NCBI GenBank assembly: GCA_018417955.1
Contig: JACTVC010000028.1
Span: 310,001-374,000 of the forward strand
DNA from: Laccaria trichodermophora
Taxonomy: Eukaryota > Basidiomycota > Agaricomycetes > Agaricales > Hydnangiaceae
Length of the DNA: 64,000 bases
Direction of reading: 5' to 3'
A program made the position numbers and the translations under genes. The notes below the pieces were generated by a model. That model was not told where the DNA came from. It was given only the letters and a program-made list of their open reading frames with translations, and ran no database searches. Within the stretch, counting starts at the first letter, position 1; the number at the start of each line of letters is the position of its first letter. Of the stretch, positions 11,539 through 21,819 are shown in pieces.

Positions 11539-11850
11539 GAGGAATGGAAAGTATTGGCCCAAGCTGGGACCTCACGGACCCCCATGGCATCAGCATCCAG
11601 GCAGGCCCACGGCACCGAAATGACCGCAACAACATCTTGGCCCAGGAAACCAGCTCCCCCAACAATGCCGGTGACATCTACGGCTGATTGTATCTCTCGC
11701 CCCATCACGCCAATTCCTTCCTATTCTGGAGGCTCAGACTTCAAACCTCTTCGTCATATCAAACTCACAGGTCGACGAGAGTTGGACAGCCGTCACCTAT
11801 CGTCGTTGGGAGTGCCGGGAGAGTTTGAATGCATTTTTTCACAATTTTAA
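11539..11850 (+). pseudogene. Possible displaced 3' end of the KDZ gene
   Basis: An open frame (104 codons counted from 11536, stop at 11850) begins at the right edge of the GGAAT element, is rich in Pro/Thr/Ala, and ends with a less biased stretch (FKPLRHIKLTGRREL). The sequence just inside it (ggcccaagc) resembles the sequence just left of the insertion (ggcccaagc at about 9383), which supports continuity with the interrupted KDZ gene. It stops only 17 bp from the end of the convergent TET/JBP gene. The assignment rests on position, not on a recognised domain. Confidence 0.35.
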
Positions 11851-12570
11851 ATCATGAAATTTGTATCTAGCATTCAAGTGGTAAAAGGAAGCCACTACGT
11901 TGAATACGCAACATTGCCTTGACCCTATCCGGCTCGTCCAGAGACAGCCATCTCTTAAACACCTCTTCAGACATCATGACCACATGTGGAACACCCCCCA
12001 AACGTTCAGAGACCCTTTCTCTCATAAAGAAAGCAAGGCAGTATCGGTCTGTGTCCGTTCTCGATACTCTGTGCCTTACCGCCTTCCCAAGAATTGACAG
12101 AACTGTTCCGGAACCATACCGAAATCTAATCCCGATACCAGGTAACTCTGCCCGAAGGTCGGGGTCAACATTGGAGGACAGATTAACCAAAAGGTCGTAC
12201 ATCCAATCTGCATTCTGACCATCCCGATGGAGAGGGGTTTCTCTTTCACTAATTACCGACAGACCCGTGAAGGCAGTTCCCCAAACTTTCATGATCCGTT
12301 TCAAACAATCCTTATCAGACGTCACTGATGATTGAGGACGGAGACATCGAAGCAGTGCTCCTCGGCCCCCGAAATGCTGCTCCGGGTGAATGACACTCAT
12401 AATGCCACCAATAATTGCTTGGAAATCGGATTATCTTCCGAAGGAACCGTTCACCGGCTCCATTATCTTCCTTCAAAGCCGCCGATGCATGTAACGAACT
12501 TCCGTCGTGCTGGGTGCTGTTCAGAAAGAAATAACCTGAGATTGACTTTGGACACTTACCCCATGCCCAG

Positions 12571-13079
12571 TGTAATGGATATTGGGATGCTATCCTTCTT
12601 CTAGATGGTTTACTTTCCATTACTCAGCATTTGTGTCACATGACTCCTTTCTGTACTTGTCAGTAGTAGTCACATGTGACAAATCTATCTTCTTCTATCT
12701 TTCAAACCACCACTACGTATACTCTGCGTCAGGATCTGCGTCGTACCGCATTCCCCCTTGAAGTATTGTAAGTGATTTGAGTTTAGCAGGGTCACTGAAT
12801 ACTCTCCTAGAGGTGTTCAGTTACAGCTTGGCTTATTTCTCTCAGTATCACCTTCTTGAGGATTTCCTGAGAAGGAGCAGAGATTGTGCAACGGATTTCC
12901 GAAGCATCAGCAATCTCTGCTAGATACTGGCCGAATCCCCCTATTTCTCTCTCTTTGGACCGAGATCTGAGTTAGATCATAGCTGATCGCATCTTGGTCT
13001 TCACACCATTATCATTCCGGCTCGCCATACGACTTTCATCGACAGCTCCCCACATTTAACACACAAGAAGTGCGTTACA
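12571..13079 (+). repeat. 5' LTR
   Basis: 509 bp, TGTAATGGAT to GTGCGTTACA, same length as the 3' copy and apparently identical, which indicates a very recent insertion. Preceded by CCCAG. Confidence 0.92.
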
Positions 13080-13140
13080 AAGGTGGACACTGTGGGAACT
13101 GTCGACATCCTGGCTGGCCGTCTCCATTTTTCTCTTCATC

Positions 13141-16100
13141 ATGCATCCCTCATCCTTCTATGATCTTCGGGCTCGTTATGTCTACACTCCCCTCCATGGC
13201 CATTATTCCCTGTCTGAAGCCCTGGATGGACTCATTTCCTACTCTCTTCATGAATCTCGCGACTTTATTTCAATCGGTTCTACAAGATCATTACGGCATG
13301 AGCTCGTTTCGGAGCTTAGCAATGTTGTTGATGACCTTCAAGATTACCTCTTATATTTCTCTTCTGATTTTCTCATTTCTCCCTCGAGTTCACCACATTT
13401 CATCAAAGAGTTACGAGGAAGTTGCGAGGGATTCAAATGTTTCAGTCGATGCTGGGGGGCAATTGTCATGCGTCTGGCTGTTGCACGCGAAATCGTCGAA
13501 GGCAACTTTTGGCCCCATTTCTTCCAACCATCCATCGACAACCTTGCAGTTTTACGAAGGCTCAAACAACCCCCATCTTTTGTTTTACCCAATACGTCGT
13601 GGAACAGATCATTCGCGTCCGCACCCCCATCCATTCCATCATCCCATATCATCAGCACTCCTCGCACTACCAGTTCCCCGTTAGAGCATGAACGCCTACT
13701 GCTCAACGCACAAAGCGAGCGCCCAACGCCATCAAAAACAAATCCCACGGGTGGCAAAGAAGACCACACGTCGTCTTTGAGGCTCAACACGACGCAAACG
13801 CTCTCTGGGTCGCGCCCTACTCGATTTCCATGGGATCGACCACCCTCTGTCACCGCCCTCGAGTCACACTGTCCGCAGAACCACGAAAATCTATCGGATG
13901 AGGTCTTTCCGCTGCCGAACCGCCATGGCGTCGCTCAACACCCATGCAACTCGACTCCGGTTCGCACTAGCGAAACGAGGGAACCAGGGGATGGGAAGGA
14001 CAAGGCAAAGGCTGTGGGGATTGACAAACAGGTTAGCGAGGAGCCTGGGGTTGTAAGAGAGGGAGAACAGGTCACCGAGGTGCCGTGTACACGTTCACCC
14101 CCCGTTCAACTGACTGCCGTTCAAGGCAACGCTACTAGGGGACTCACTACGATGCCAGCAAGAGCATCCCCCTCGTTAACGGCCTCGCAGCCCTCGTCAA
14201 CATGGTCACGGCCCACGTCGAAAACACGAGCGCCTGCAAAGACGCCCCCTCCATCAACAGCCTCGCGATCTTCGTCAACGGCCTCACAGTCCACGTCAAC
14301 GACTTCGTGGCCCACATCGACAGTGCGAGTGCCTGCAACGACGTCGCCTCCACCAACGGGTTCGCAAATTTCGTCAACAGCACTGCGGTCCACGTCAATG
14401 GCTTCGCAGACTTCGACAACGGCGTCACGGCCCTCGTCGACGGCGTCACAGCCCCCATCAGCAGCATCAGTGCCTGCCAGAACCTCGTCTCCATCAACGG
14501 CTTCGTGGCCCCCTTCGATACCCCAAGCTCCTGCAAAGACAGCATCCCGGACAACGGCTTCGCGTGTCAAGTCAACGGCACTGTGGTCCACGTCAACAGG
14601 CCCTCACGTCTTCAACTCCACTCACAATCTCCTCTTTGGATCCGTTCCCTTTCCTCACTCGTTCGACAACGCGATTCCTCGGCGTTCAGATGGTTTCCCC
14701 CAAAAAAAAGAACACTCTCAGCTCCCCCTTTCATTCATCCAATGCCCTGTTTCATCGGCTCCCTCTTATTCCCTGCCAACCACGCGAAAACGGTCATCGA
14801 GAACTCAAACACGAGGTTTCGCGCCTTCATATGGCAGCTCTCCTACTTCTCCTCGTTTCCAACCACAACCATTCAATTTGCATTCGCATTTGGACACTTC
14901 TCAGCCATGCCAAGACGAACGATCGTCGCCCGAAGAGCCCCAATCGCCCTCCCTTCCACCTCACTTTCATCAACCCGAAAATTTTCGTGGACGACCGTTG
15001 TCGAAATCGTGGCTGAACAATTCGAGCACTCCCAGGATGGGCAAGGGAGCCCTTTCGTCACCGCTAACATACCAACTCACTCCTCCTCGGACTCTCTTTC
15101 CAACCGATCTCCCTTCGAACCTTAGACAACAGCGATTTAACATGCAAAACGAGCGCTCAAGGGCTTCACCGGCACAGGGGGCTCCCACGATCGAACACAA
15201 AAGCAATATGTCGTTGTTAACGCCCAACACGCCCTACACATCTCTCAAAACCTACCAATCGAGTTCCGATACACAAAGCGAGCCCAAGACGTCACCATCA
15301 CCAAGCATTCCCATGGTTGACAACAAAGAGCCACCATCGACAAACGCGGTTGACATCCCAAGCGATACCTCATCGTCAGTACACGATCGAGACGAGCAGC
15401 TGTCGCCCAAACAGCCACCATTACCGATCACGGTCGACAACGCGAGCAATTCAGTTTCTCCCCCTGCCCCATCACACGATCTCTATCAACGACCAGTGTC
15501 TCATCATCCATCCTCTTCCACCCCTTTCTCCTTAGAGCGGCGATCCTCCTCATCGCCACCTTTCTGTCGACTCGAAACTTTTGGGCGGCAACGCGTTCCC
15601 ACAGGTGGTAAACAAGACCACACCCCTCCTTCGATACTCAACACACCACCAGCACCCTCTGAGTCGCACCCCATTCAAATTCCATGGAATCGTCGACCCC
15701 CGGACATCTCCCTCGAGTCGCCTTTTCCGCAGACCTACGAAGTTCAACCAAATGAGTTCTTCGCGTTGCCAAAGCACAATAACGACGTTCAACACTTCCG
15801 CAGCTTGACTTTGGCTCACGCTGACGAAAAAACGGAACCAGGGGATTTGAAGGTCGATGTGGTGGCTGCAGGGTTTGATGAGATGGCTACCAGGGAGGTA
15901 GAAGTTGCAAGGGAGGGAGAAGAGGTCACCCAGGAGCCGTGTACTATCCACTCACCTTCCGTTCAACCGGCTCCTGTTCAAAGAGAAGATACCAGAGGAC
16001 TCGCTACGGTGTCCACTAGAACAACCTCCTCGTTGACGGCTTCGCGGTCCTGGTCGACCGCCTCCCGATCCTCGCCAACAGCTTCACCGCCTTCGTCAAC

Positions 16101-17145
16101 AGCTCCACCGCCTTTGTCAACGGCTTCGCGTCCCTCTTCAATGGCGTTGCAGCCGTCGTCAACGGCGTTGCAGCCCTCAAAGGTGTCGCGGCCCTCGACA
16201 ACGGTATTGTTTTCCTCGTTAATGGCGTCGAGTCCCCCGTCTACAGCACCGCGGTCCACATCAATGGCTTTGCAAACCTCGCAAACAGTGTCACAGTCCT
16301 CGACGATGGTGTTGCAGCCCTCGTCAACAACAACAGTGTCTGACAGGACTTCGTCTCCATCAAGGGCTTCACAGCCCACGTCGATAACGGGAGCGTTTGC
16401 AAAGACATCGTCTCCAACGGTTTTGCGGCCCACGTCGACAACACGAGTACCTGTGACAAGGTCATCACAGCCCTCGTCAACGGCCCCACGGTTGTCGTCA
16501 ATGGCGCCTTCATCATTGGCACCACGGTCCATGTCAACGACCCCCTACAACAACAACAACCTCCACCCAGGGCCTGCATCTTCACTTCCGCACCCAATCC
16601 CGCTTCCACATTCATTCGCCAACATGAATCCTCGGCCGTCGACTGGTCTCACCTCAAAGGGACAGCACACTCAATGCATTGTTTCACCTGTTTCATTCTC
16701 TTCCCCTTTCCTACAACAAACCTCCCCCATGGCCCAGCTGATCCGAAAATACTCATCGGTGATGATAGAATCTCAGTTGGAAATGAGCATTATGTCACTA
16801 TTAAGCCTTGAGGAATCGACCCCGAATTTTATTGCAGATAGAGGCAAAGGGAGGACCCGTCGTTATCATTTGGCAAAGGCTATTATGGATGATGTTTGCA
16901 CGGCAGTCACAGCCCAACAGTTTTTCTTACAACAAGCAGCTGTTTTGATTGTGAAGAGGAAGTCTCACTTCAGAGTTGACCCAAGGGACACTTTGATACC
17001 TATCCTGCAGGGTACCTCCAACCTGCCGCAATTGTATGTAGCCTGGGGGGCTCTCATACAAAGGATGAAACTAGGAGTCAAAGAGTGGGAGAAATACATT
17101 GTGGAGTATCAGCTCCAAGTGGGTGTTAGTGTCTTCTCTTCATGA
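13141..17145 (+). CDS. Repeat-rich 1334-residue ORF of the LTR element, no recognised domain
   Basis: ATG at 13141, stop at 17143-17145, uninterrupted. Residues 1-130 look folded (hydrophobic helices). Two long related blocks follow, at about residues 200-490 and 815-1140. Each begins PTGGK-(E/Q)DHT, passes through a PWxRxP segment and a charged (V/A)REGE segment, and ends in a long Ser/Thr/Ala/Pro array of the TASRPSSTA type, so the ORF arose partly by tandem duplication. The last 130 residues (starting near IRKYSSVMIESQ) again look globular and helical. It could be a Gag-like protein of a non-autonomous family or a captured host sequence; I recognise neither. There are no pol motifs. The open frame over 4 kb, with no decay, fits the element's youth. 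Confidence 0.65.
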   Translation: MHPSSFYDLRARYVYTPLHGHYSLSEALDGLISYSLHESRDFISIGSTRSLRHELVSELSNVVDDLQDYLLYFSSDFLISPSSSPHFIKELRGSCEGFKCFSRCWGAIVMRLAVAREIVEGNFWPHFFQPSIDNLAVLRRLKQPPSFVLPNTSWNRSFASAPPSIPSSHIISTPRTTSSPLEHERLLLNAQSERPTPSKTNPTGGKEDHTSSLRLNTTQTLSGSRPTRFPWDRPPSVTALESHCPQNHENLSDEVFPLPNRHGVAQHPCNSTPVRTSETREPGDGKDKAKAVGIDKQVSEEPGVVREGEQVTEVPCTRSPPVQLTAVQGNATRGLTTMPARASPSLTASQPSSTWSRPTSKTRAPAKTPPPSTASRSSSTASQSTSTTSWPTSTVRVPATTSPPPTGSQISSTALRSTSMASQTSTTASRPSSTASQPPSAASVPARTSSPSTASWPPSIPQAPAKTASRTTASRVKSTALWSTSTGPHVFNSTHNLLFGSVPFPHSFDNAIPRRSDGFPQKKEHSQLPLSFIQCPVSSAPSYSLPTTRKRSSRTQTRGFAPSYGSSPTSPRFQPQPFNLHSHLDTSQPCQDERSSPEEPQSPSLPPHFHQPENFRGRPLSKSWLNNSSTPRMGKGALSSPLTYQLTPPRTLFPTDLPSNLRQQRFNMQNERSRASPAQGAPTIEHKSNMSLLTPNTPYTSLKTYQSSSDTQSEPKTSPSPSIPMVDNKEPPSTNAVDIPSDTSSSVHDRDEQLSPKQPPLPITVDNASNSVSPPAPSHDLYQRPVSHHPSSSTPFSLERRSSSSPPFCRLETFGRQRVPTGGKQDHTPPSILNTPPAPSESHPIQIPWNRRPPDISLESPFPQTYEVQPNEFFALPKHNNDVQHFRSLTLAHADEKTEPGDLKVDVVAAGFDEMATREVEVAREGEEVTQEPCTIHSPSVQPAPVQREDTRGLATVSTRTTSSLTASRSWSTASRSSPTASPPSSTAPPPLSTASRPSSMALQPSSTALQPSKVSRPSTTVLFSSLMASSPPSTAPRSTSMALQTSQTVSQSSTMVLQPSSTTTVSDRTSSPSRASQPTSITGAFAKTSSPTVLRPTSTTRVPVTRSSQPSSTAPRLSSMAPSSLAPRSMSTTPYNNNNLHPGPASSLPHPIPLPHSFANMNPRPSTGLTSKGQHTQCIVSPVSFSSPFLQQTSPMAQLIRKYSSVMIESQLEMSIMSLLSLEESTPNFIADRGKGRTRRYHLAKAIMDDVCTAVTAQQFFLQQAAVLIVKRKSHFRVDPRDTLIPILQGTSNLPQLYVAWGALIQRMKLGVKEWEKYIVEYQLQVGVSVFSS

Positions 17146-17309
17146 TCAACCCTATGCTGTTGAGTCCCAAACTTCTTCTGATCTTCAATTCCTCTATGAC
17201 ATTTTAACTTTGACTTTTTTTCTTTTGATTTTTACTCCCACCACCCATTCCCATCAAGTACAAGCCTCTTCTTTTCATTTTGCTAAGCAACTGGAAAGTA
17301 GGGGGGCTC

Positions 17310-17818
17310 TGTAATGGATATTGGGATGCTATCCTTCTTCTAGATGGTTTACTTTCCATTACTCAGCATTTGTGTCACATGACTCCTTTCTGTACTTGTC
17401 AGTAGTAGTCACATGTGACAAATCTATCTTCTTCTATCTTTCAAACCACCACTACGTATACTCTGCGTCAGGATCTGCGTCGTACCGCATTCCCCCTTGA
17501 AGTATTGTAAGTGATTTGAGTTTAGCAGGGTCACTGAATACTCTCCTAGAGGTGTTCAGTTACAGCTTGGCTTATTTCTCTCAGTATCACCTTCTTGAGG
17601 ATTTCCTGAGAAGGAGCAGAGATTGTGCAACGGATTTCCGAAGCATCAGCAATCTCTGCTAGATACTGGCCGAATCCCCCTATTTCTCTCTCTTTGGACC
17701 GAGATCTGAGTTAGATCATAGCTGATCGCATCTTGGTCTTCACACCATTATCATTCCGGCTCGCCATACGACTTTCATCGACAGCTCCCCACATTTAACA
17801 CACAAGAAGTGCGTTACA
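17310..17818 (+). repeat. 3' LTR
   Basis: 509 bp, TGTAATGGAT to GTGCGTTACA, preceded by a polypurine tract and followed by the second CCCAG target duplication. Confidence 0.92.
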
Positions 17819-18486
17819 CCCAGCTTGATACCATAACGGCACGAGATTGACAATACCTGGAGGGTACTTGCAAAAGCATATATTCCAATAATATCTTGGA
17901 TCGCTCCTCCAGTTGCCATTGCTTTTGTCAGGTACCTGCAGCAAGGGGTGAAGTAATTCCACAGCCGTTCGGATTTGAGCCTCAATTACAATTAGTCAAT
18001 TGGTAATGACAGGCTGATTTTAATTACCTGTAGTTCTTCCGACAAAATCCCCGGAAGATACCAGGTGAGGATATGCCCCATTCGGTCATTGACTCTTGTA
18101 GGGTTTCCCTCGATGACATCAATGTGCTCCAGAAATGCGGGAGGGAACTTGGAAGCAATGGCCGTCTCCATAAGAATGCAAGTGCCTGGTACAGAAGAGT
18201 GAGTCCATTTTTGCCCTCGACTGAGTCCATGGTAACACGTACCTGTTGGCTGCTTTCCAATGGCGCCGATATAATCGTCAATGTCCCAGTTGACCACGAT
18301 TGGTGGGTTTGTCCAGGCTTCGGCGATCACGGCAATAGCTCGTTCACAGTGGGTAACGAGTCCCTGAGACAATGAATCGGCGGGATAATCATTCGGAAAG
18401 TCAAACAATTTGTGCCAAAGACGACCGGCAAGGTAGGTGGAGACGTTGTCGGTGACTGCCTCCAATGCCGTCAACTGCTCCTCCAT

Positions 18487-19377
18487 GTCGTTGAGTGGCG
18501 AGCTTTCAATGCAAATAAATTGTCTTATATACAGCATGCCTCATGCTATCCATGCATCCAGGGTGGCTGTCACATGTCCGGCTATTATCTATTACCCAAA
18601 ACGAATTCAACCAATTAATGGGAATTCGGGCCGATATGGATATATTGATGTATGGATGAGATGCTACTGACGGTATTTGCAACATGTATCAAATTTTGTG
18701 CCAGAGGCGATGTCATCGGACCAAATTACATCGTACCATTCGTTTCGGCTGGACAGGGATGGTTAGGGTTAGGGTTCCGGCAGTCCCGGCATTTGTTACG
18801 CCGAGCATTGGGCCCAACTGCAATATAGCCTAATTAAATATTGGGCCCAACAATGCAAGATAGCTTAATTAATAGCTTTGGAATATTGGGCCCAATGGGC
18901 CCAATTTGTTTTGTGTATCCCTCATTGGGCCCAATTATGCTTCTCATAGCTTTGTTACCTTGGCCCCAACAATGCGTGCTTAACGTCTCACAGACATTGG
19001 GCCAAACTAGGGCCAAATAGTGCCAACTATGATTGGGCCCATTGGGGTAGCCCTATGGTCCATTGAACAATTGACCATGTGAACTACTATCCTTCCATTG
19101 GGCAGCTACTGAATGCCCTGCAAACAACCACGATTCTCCATGACTTGGCCAAATGGTGTCAAATTGGGGATGCTTAGGATGAGGTTGGAGCAGGTAAAAT
19201 TGTTGAATTTTTGTATTTAGGGTACTCAGTAGACTACGTAAAATAACTATGACCCTTTTATGCATCTAAATAGTGCTTTTGAATGTTGGGGGAAATGGAT
19301 ATGTAGAATGTCGGTGAAGAATACCAGTCATCTAGGTGCAGGTCAATAAAACAACAAAGGAAAGAAGAAAAAAAAGC
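18487..19377. other. Intergenic region between the TET/JBP gene and the Plavaka element
   Basis: No gene is seen. It contains two tandem TTAGGG telomere-like repeats at 18761-18777 and an array of TTGGGCCCAA palindromes at about 18808-19040. It should contain the promoter of the TET/JBP gene on its left side. Confidence 0.5.
18808..19040. repeat. Dispersed TTGGGCCCAA palindromic motif array
   Basis: The 10-bp palindrome ttgggcccaa or close variants (gggcccaat, ttggccccaa, ttgggccaaa) occurs about eight times in 230 bp, at irregular spacing, in an AT-rich background. It is clearly non-random, but whether it is a transposon end (subterminal repeats of the adjacent Plavaka element) or a protein-binding array is not known. 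Confidence 0.6.
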
Positions 19378-21641
19378 TTACCAGAGTTCAACGAGAGTTC
19401 GAGGGTCAACGCCGTCCTCGTCAGCTGAAAAGATCCCAGCCCTAGCGTTTGCCTCGGCAAGAATTGATGCCCAGTCCTTCGGCGCAAGTCGCGTGGCTAC
19501 CAAAATCCAAGAGCGTGTTTTTTCACCCCACTCGCTGTCGCTGAACATGGTAACAGTCTTTTTGTTCCCCTTTTCATCCCTGATGGGATCGACGCCAGAG
19601 GACCAGAGGGAGAGCGCACGTTCAAGCTGAGCCAAGCTTAGTAACCAATTGAAAGGTAGGAGGAGTTGTGGCTTACTGCAGCAGTTGACAAACCCAATCC
19701 TCCCACTGGGAGACCATATGATATCGCGGCAAAGGCTGTTTTCTTGAAGTGGCAGGTAAAGACCTCAAGGATGAGGTCAGACTGGAGTGCCCCCTTCTTG
19801 CCCTGTGACGACGATCAGTAGGAAAACACAGAAAGAGATAAAATCCAGTAAATACTTCAGGGGCCGTATGGTCCTGATATATAAACTTAAAGTTGAGGCG
19901 TTCAGATTTGCAGTACACGATGATGTCGTCTTGAGTGAAGGCCTGGTCCCAGAAGAAGTTGGAGAGAATTTGTAACACGCTGGTTCCAATAGTGCTGCGC
20001 CAGTCGGTCAAGACATCCCCAGCCTAAATAGTGGATAGCTTGGGGTAAGATATAAATGATAGACGATGGAGCATCTTACCAGCGCGATGATGGCATCAAC
20101 CGGTTCCTCCGCACTCAATTGCGTGTATTCGTACATGTCGAGGTCTGGAAAGACCTCCTTCCAAATATCCTGGATGACGAGGGGCGTAAACGCACCGATA
20201 GCGCCGTACGCACAGAGCTCCACAGCTCCCCTGTCGATAATTGTTGCGCGCGCGACCTTCTTCCATTTGGCAACATATGCCGCACCCGATGCACCACTGG
20301 GGAACGGCAGTGAGCTAGTGGTAAACTTTCCACGCTTGCCGCGGCCTCCAGGTCCATTGGCGTCAACGGTGGCGACTGACTTTTCGGTGATTTTGGTCTT
20401 CTGAGGTTGCAATAAGATCAAAGCATTGAAAAAAGGAGAACACGAGTGACTCACTTGCTCAACCCCCTTTTGTCCCTCTCGAACCTTGACCATTGACAGC
20501 TTGGATGCTCGCACAGCAGCCAGGCCCTCCGGAGTCTCCTCCTGATCAAACTCGCCTGAAACGCTGTCCTCATGGTCATTGTCACCATTTCGAGCTGTGG
20601 GGGTTTGTTTCTTCAAGCCCGGTTGGTACCCTACTTGCTTCTTCCAGCCAGGAAGTAACCCGCCATCAGATTTTTTCCCTCGCTTTGCGCTGATTCAGTC
20701 GCATACATGAGCTCAATGTCACTAAAGCCAAACAATTACTTGCCTCGGAGTGTTATCAACCGTCGCAACGTCTTTGCGTTTGTTTGAGGATACAACGGCA
20801 CCAGCGATGGCTGGTTTTTGGTGGAGTTCTTGGACCTCTTGTCGAAATGTTCCGCGAGGTGGCGCCTGGAGAGAATGTAAGAGAACATGTGAGTGGAATT
20901 CTAAACAAACTGGCGACGTTACCTTGTTCTTTTTTCCCTTTGTGACCTGTTTGCCTTTTACAGAAGGTGGCACAGCTTCACCGTCACTTTCCATCACAAA
21001 ATTATCGTCGTCTTCTCCTCCTTTGTCTTCTAACTCGCCGACTCCCAAACCGTCGCTTTCGCTGTCGACCATCGATTGGGGGGGGATGCCAGTCACTCCA
21101 TCTGAGAGGTTTCTGTCACCATCAATGTCAATCACCATGTCAGGTGCATGTCCCTCTGCTGGATCTGCATATCTCATGGATGCACTGGAGGGTGGACGTG
21201 TAACACGGTAAGTAAGTCCTTTCTGGCGGACGACTGGAATCCTCGCTAAGTCATCCACTAGTGTAGGAGCCATGGCCCCGACTTGTGCAGTTGTTGCCTT
21301 GCAAATATAAGCATAGGTTAGTTCCAGGTAAGCATGGATTTCTGCTATTCACATACACGGTTTGAAGAAACTGACGACTTTGGCTTATGAAGGTCAGGAC
21401 GCATGGCCTGACTGGCATTGGCTTGGTCCGCCACACGGATGCTATCCTCGAGTTGGGCAATCCGAGCCCTCGTTGCCGCTTCTTTCTCTGCTGCAATTGA
21501 GGTGGCAGTCGCAACAACAGCGGCTGCTGCCTCATTGTCAGCCTTGACTTGAGCAGAGGTGTGTCGTTTCGTTGCGCTATTGAGAAGGATCTGTGCAGGA
21601 TGCTGATTAGCATTGGCACGCTTAGGACGACTCGCCGACAT
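19378..21641 (-). CDS. Plavaka-element companion protein (DUF6532-like), unknown function
   Basis: Start ATG at 21641 (MSASRPKRANANQ); the longer upstream frame begins with a non-ATG codon. The N-terminal part is low complexity with an Ala/Glu-rich helix (AAAVVATATSIAAEKEAATRA) and acidic Ser/Asp-rich stretches. The folded part lies in the last exons: AYVAKWKKVARATIIDRGAV, GAIGAFTPLVIQDIWKEVFP, LTDWRSTIGTSVLQILSNFF, and near the end a LWSSG / FSDSEWGEKTRSW block. This order resembles the DUF6532-type proteins that accompany Plavaka transposases in Agaricomycetes (from memory). Several introns interrupt the gene, for example near 20410, 20020 and 19660; I did not fix every splice site. Divergent from the Plavaka transposase with 180 bp between starts. 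A role as an accessory transposition protein is inference from position only. Confidence 0.6.
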
Positions 21642-21819
21642 ATGGGAATGTGTTGAATGCGACAAAGGGGAGGGTGATGAAGGTTGGGAAGAAAATAATC
21701 GGGTCTTTCACTACCCGATGGCCACGCGTCCACCAGGTAAAACAATTTGCACTAACCGGATGAAGGGCTGGTCCCACTAACTTGAAGTTTTTTCAGCGCT
21801 TCTCCCCTCATCATCGACA
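21642..21819. promoter_or_regulatory. Bidirectional promoter of the Plavaka gene pair
   Basis: Only 178 bp separate the two divergent start codons (21641 minus, 21820 plus), so both transcripts must start inside this interval or in the opposite coding region. No specific motif is claimed. Confidence 0.45.

Larger units (their letters stand above)
12571..17818 (+). mobile_element. Non-autonomous LTR retrotransposon with large repeat-rich ORF
   Basis: Two direct repeats of 509 bp (12571-13079 and 17310-17818) start TG and end CA and look identical by eye. Both sides are flanked by the 5-bp target duplication CCCAG (12566-12570 and 17819-17823). A purine-rich tract (ggaaagtaggggggc) lies directly before the 3' LTR and would serve as plus-strand primer. 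The sequence after the 5' LTR is the expected primer-binding position, but I cannot assign a tRNA. The interior carries one 1334-codon ORF and no protease, reverse transcriptase, RNase H or integrase motif, so it must use enzymes supplied in trans. It is inserted antisense in exon 3 of the TET/JBP gene. Confidence 0.92.
11867..18486 (-). pseudogene. TET/JBP-family 2-oxoglutarate/Fe(II) dioxygenase split by an LTR element
   Basis: Reading the minus strand and leaving out the LTR element at 12571-17818, five exons join in frame: 18486-18243, 18185-18028, 17935-17819 plus 12565-12560, 12509-12455 and 12417-11867, for 376 residues starting MEEQLTALEAV. Recognisable blocks are LTWYLPGILSEELQ, SVIHPEQHFGGR, then ERETPLHRDGQN with the HxD iron ligands (about His257 and Asp259), GIRFRYGSGTVLSILG, and RHRVSRTDTDRYCLAFFMR with the distal His at about 309 and Arg residues suited to bind 2-oxoglutarate. 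This is the fungal TET/JBP pattern; characterised relatives oxidise 5-methylcytosine in DNA, and the family is known to travel with KDZ transposons (Iyer and colleagues, 2014). The insertion lies 6 nt before the end of exon 3. No stop or frameshift is seen otherwise, so inactivation looks recent. Substrate here is inferred. Confidence 0.75.

Noticed and set aside
11867..12400. Treating this as a complete small gene
   Set aside because: It lacks the N-terminal half of the dioxygenase, which continues in frame across two introns and the LTR element at 17819-18486.
14121..16615. Minus-strand frames opposite the LTR element ORF (Val/Asp/Glu-rich)
   Set aside because: Complementary shadows of the Ser/Thr/Ala repeat coding sequence.
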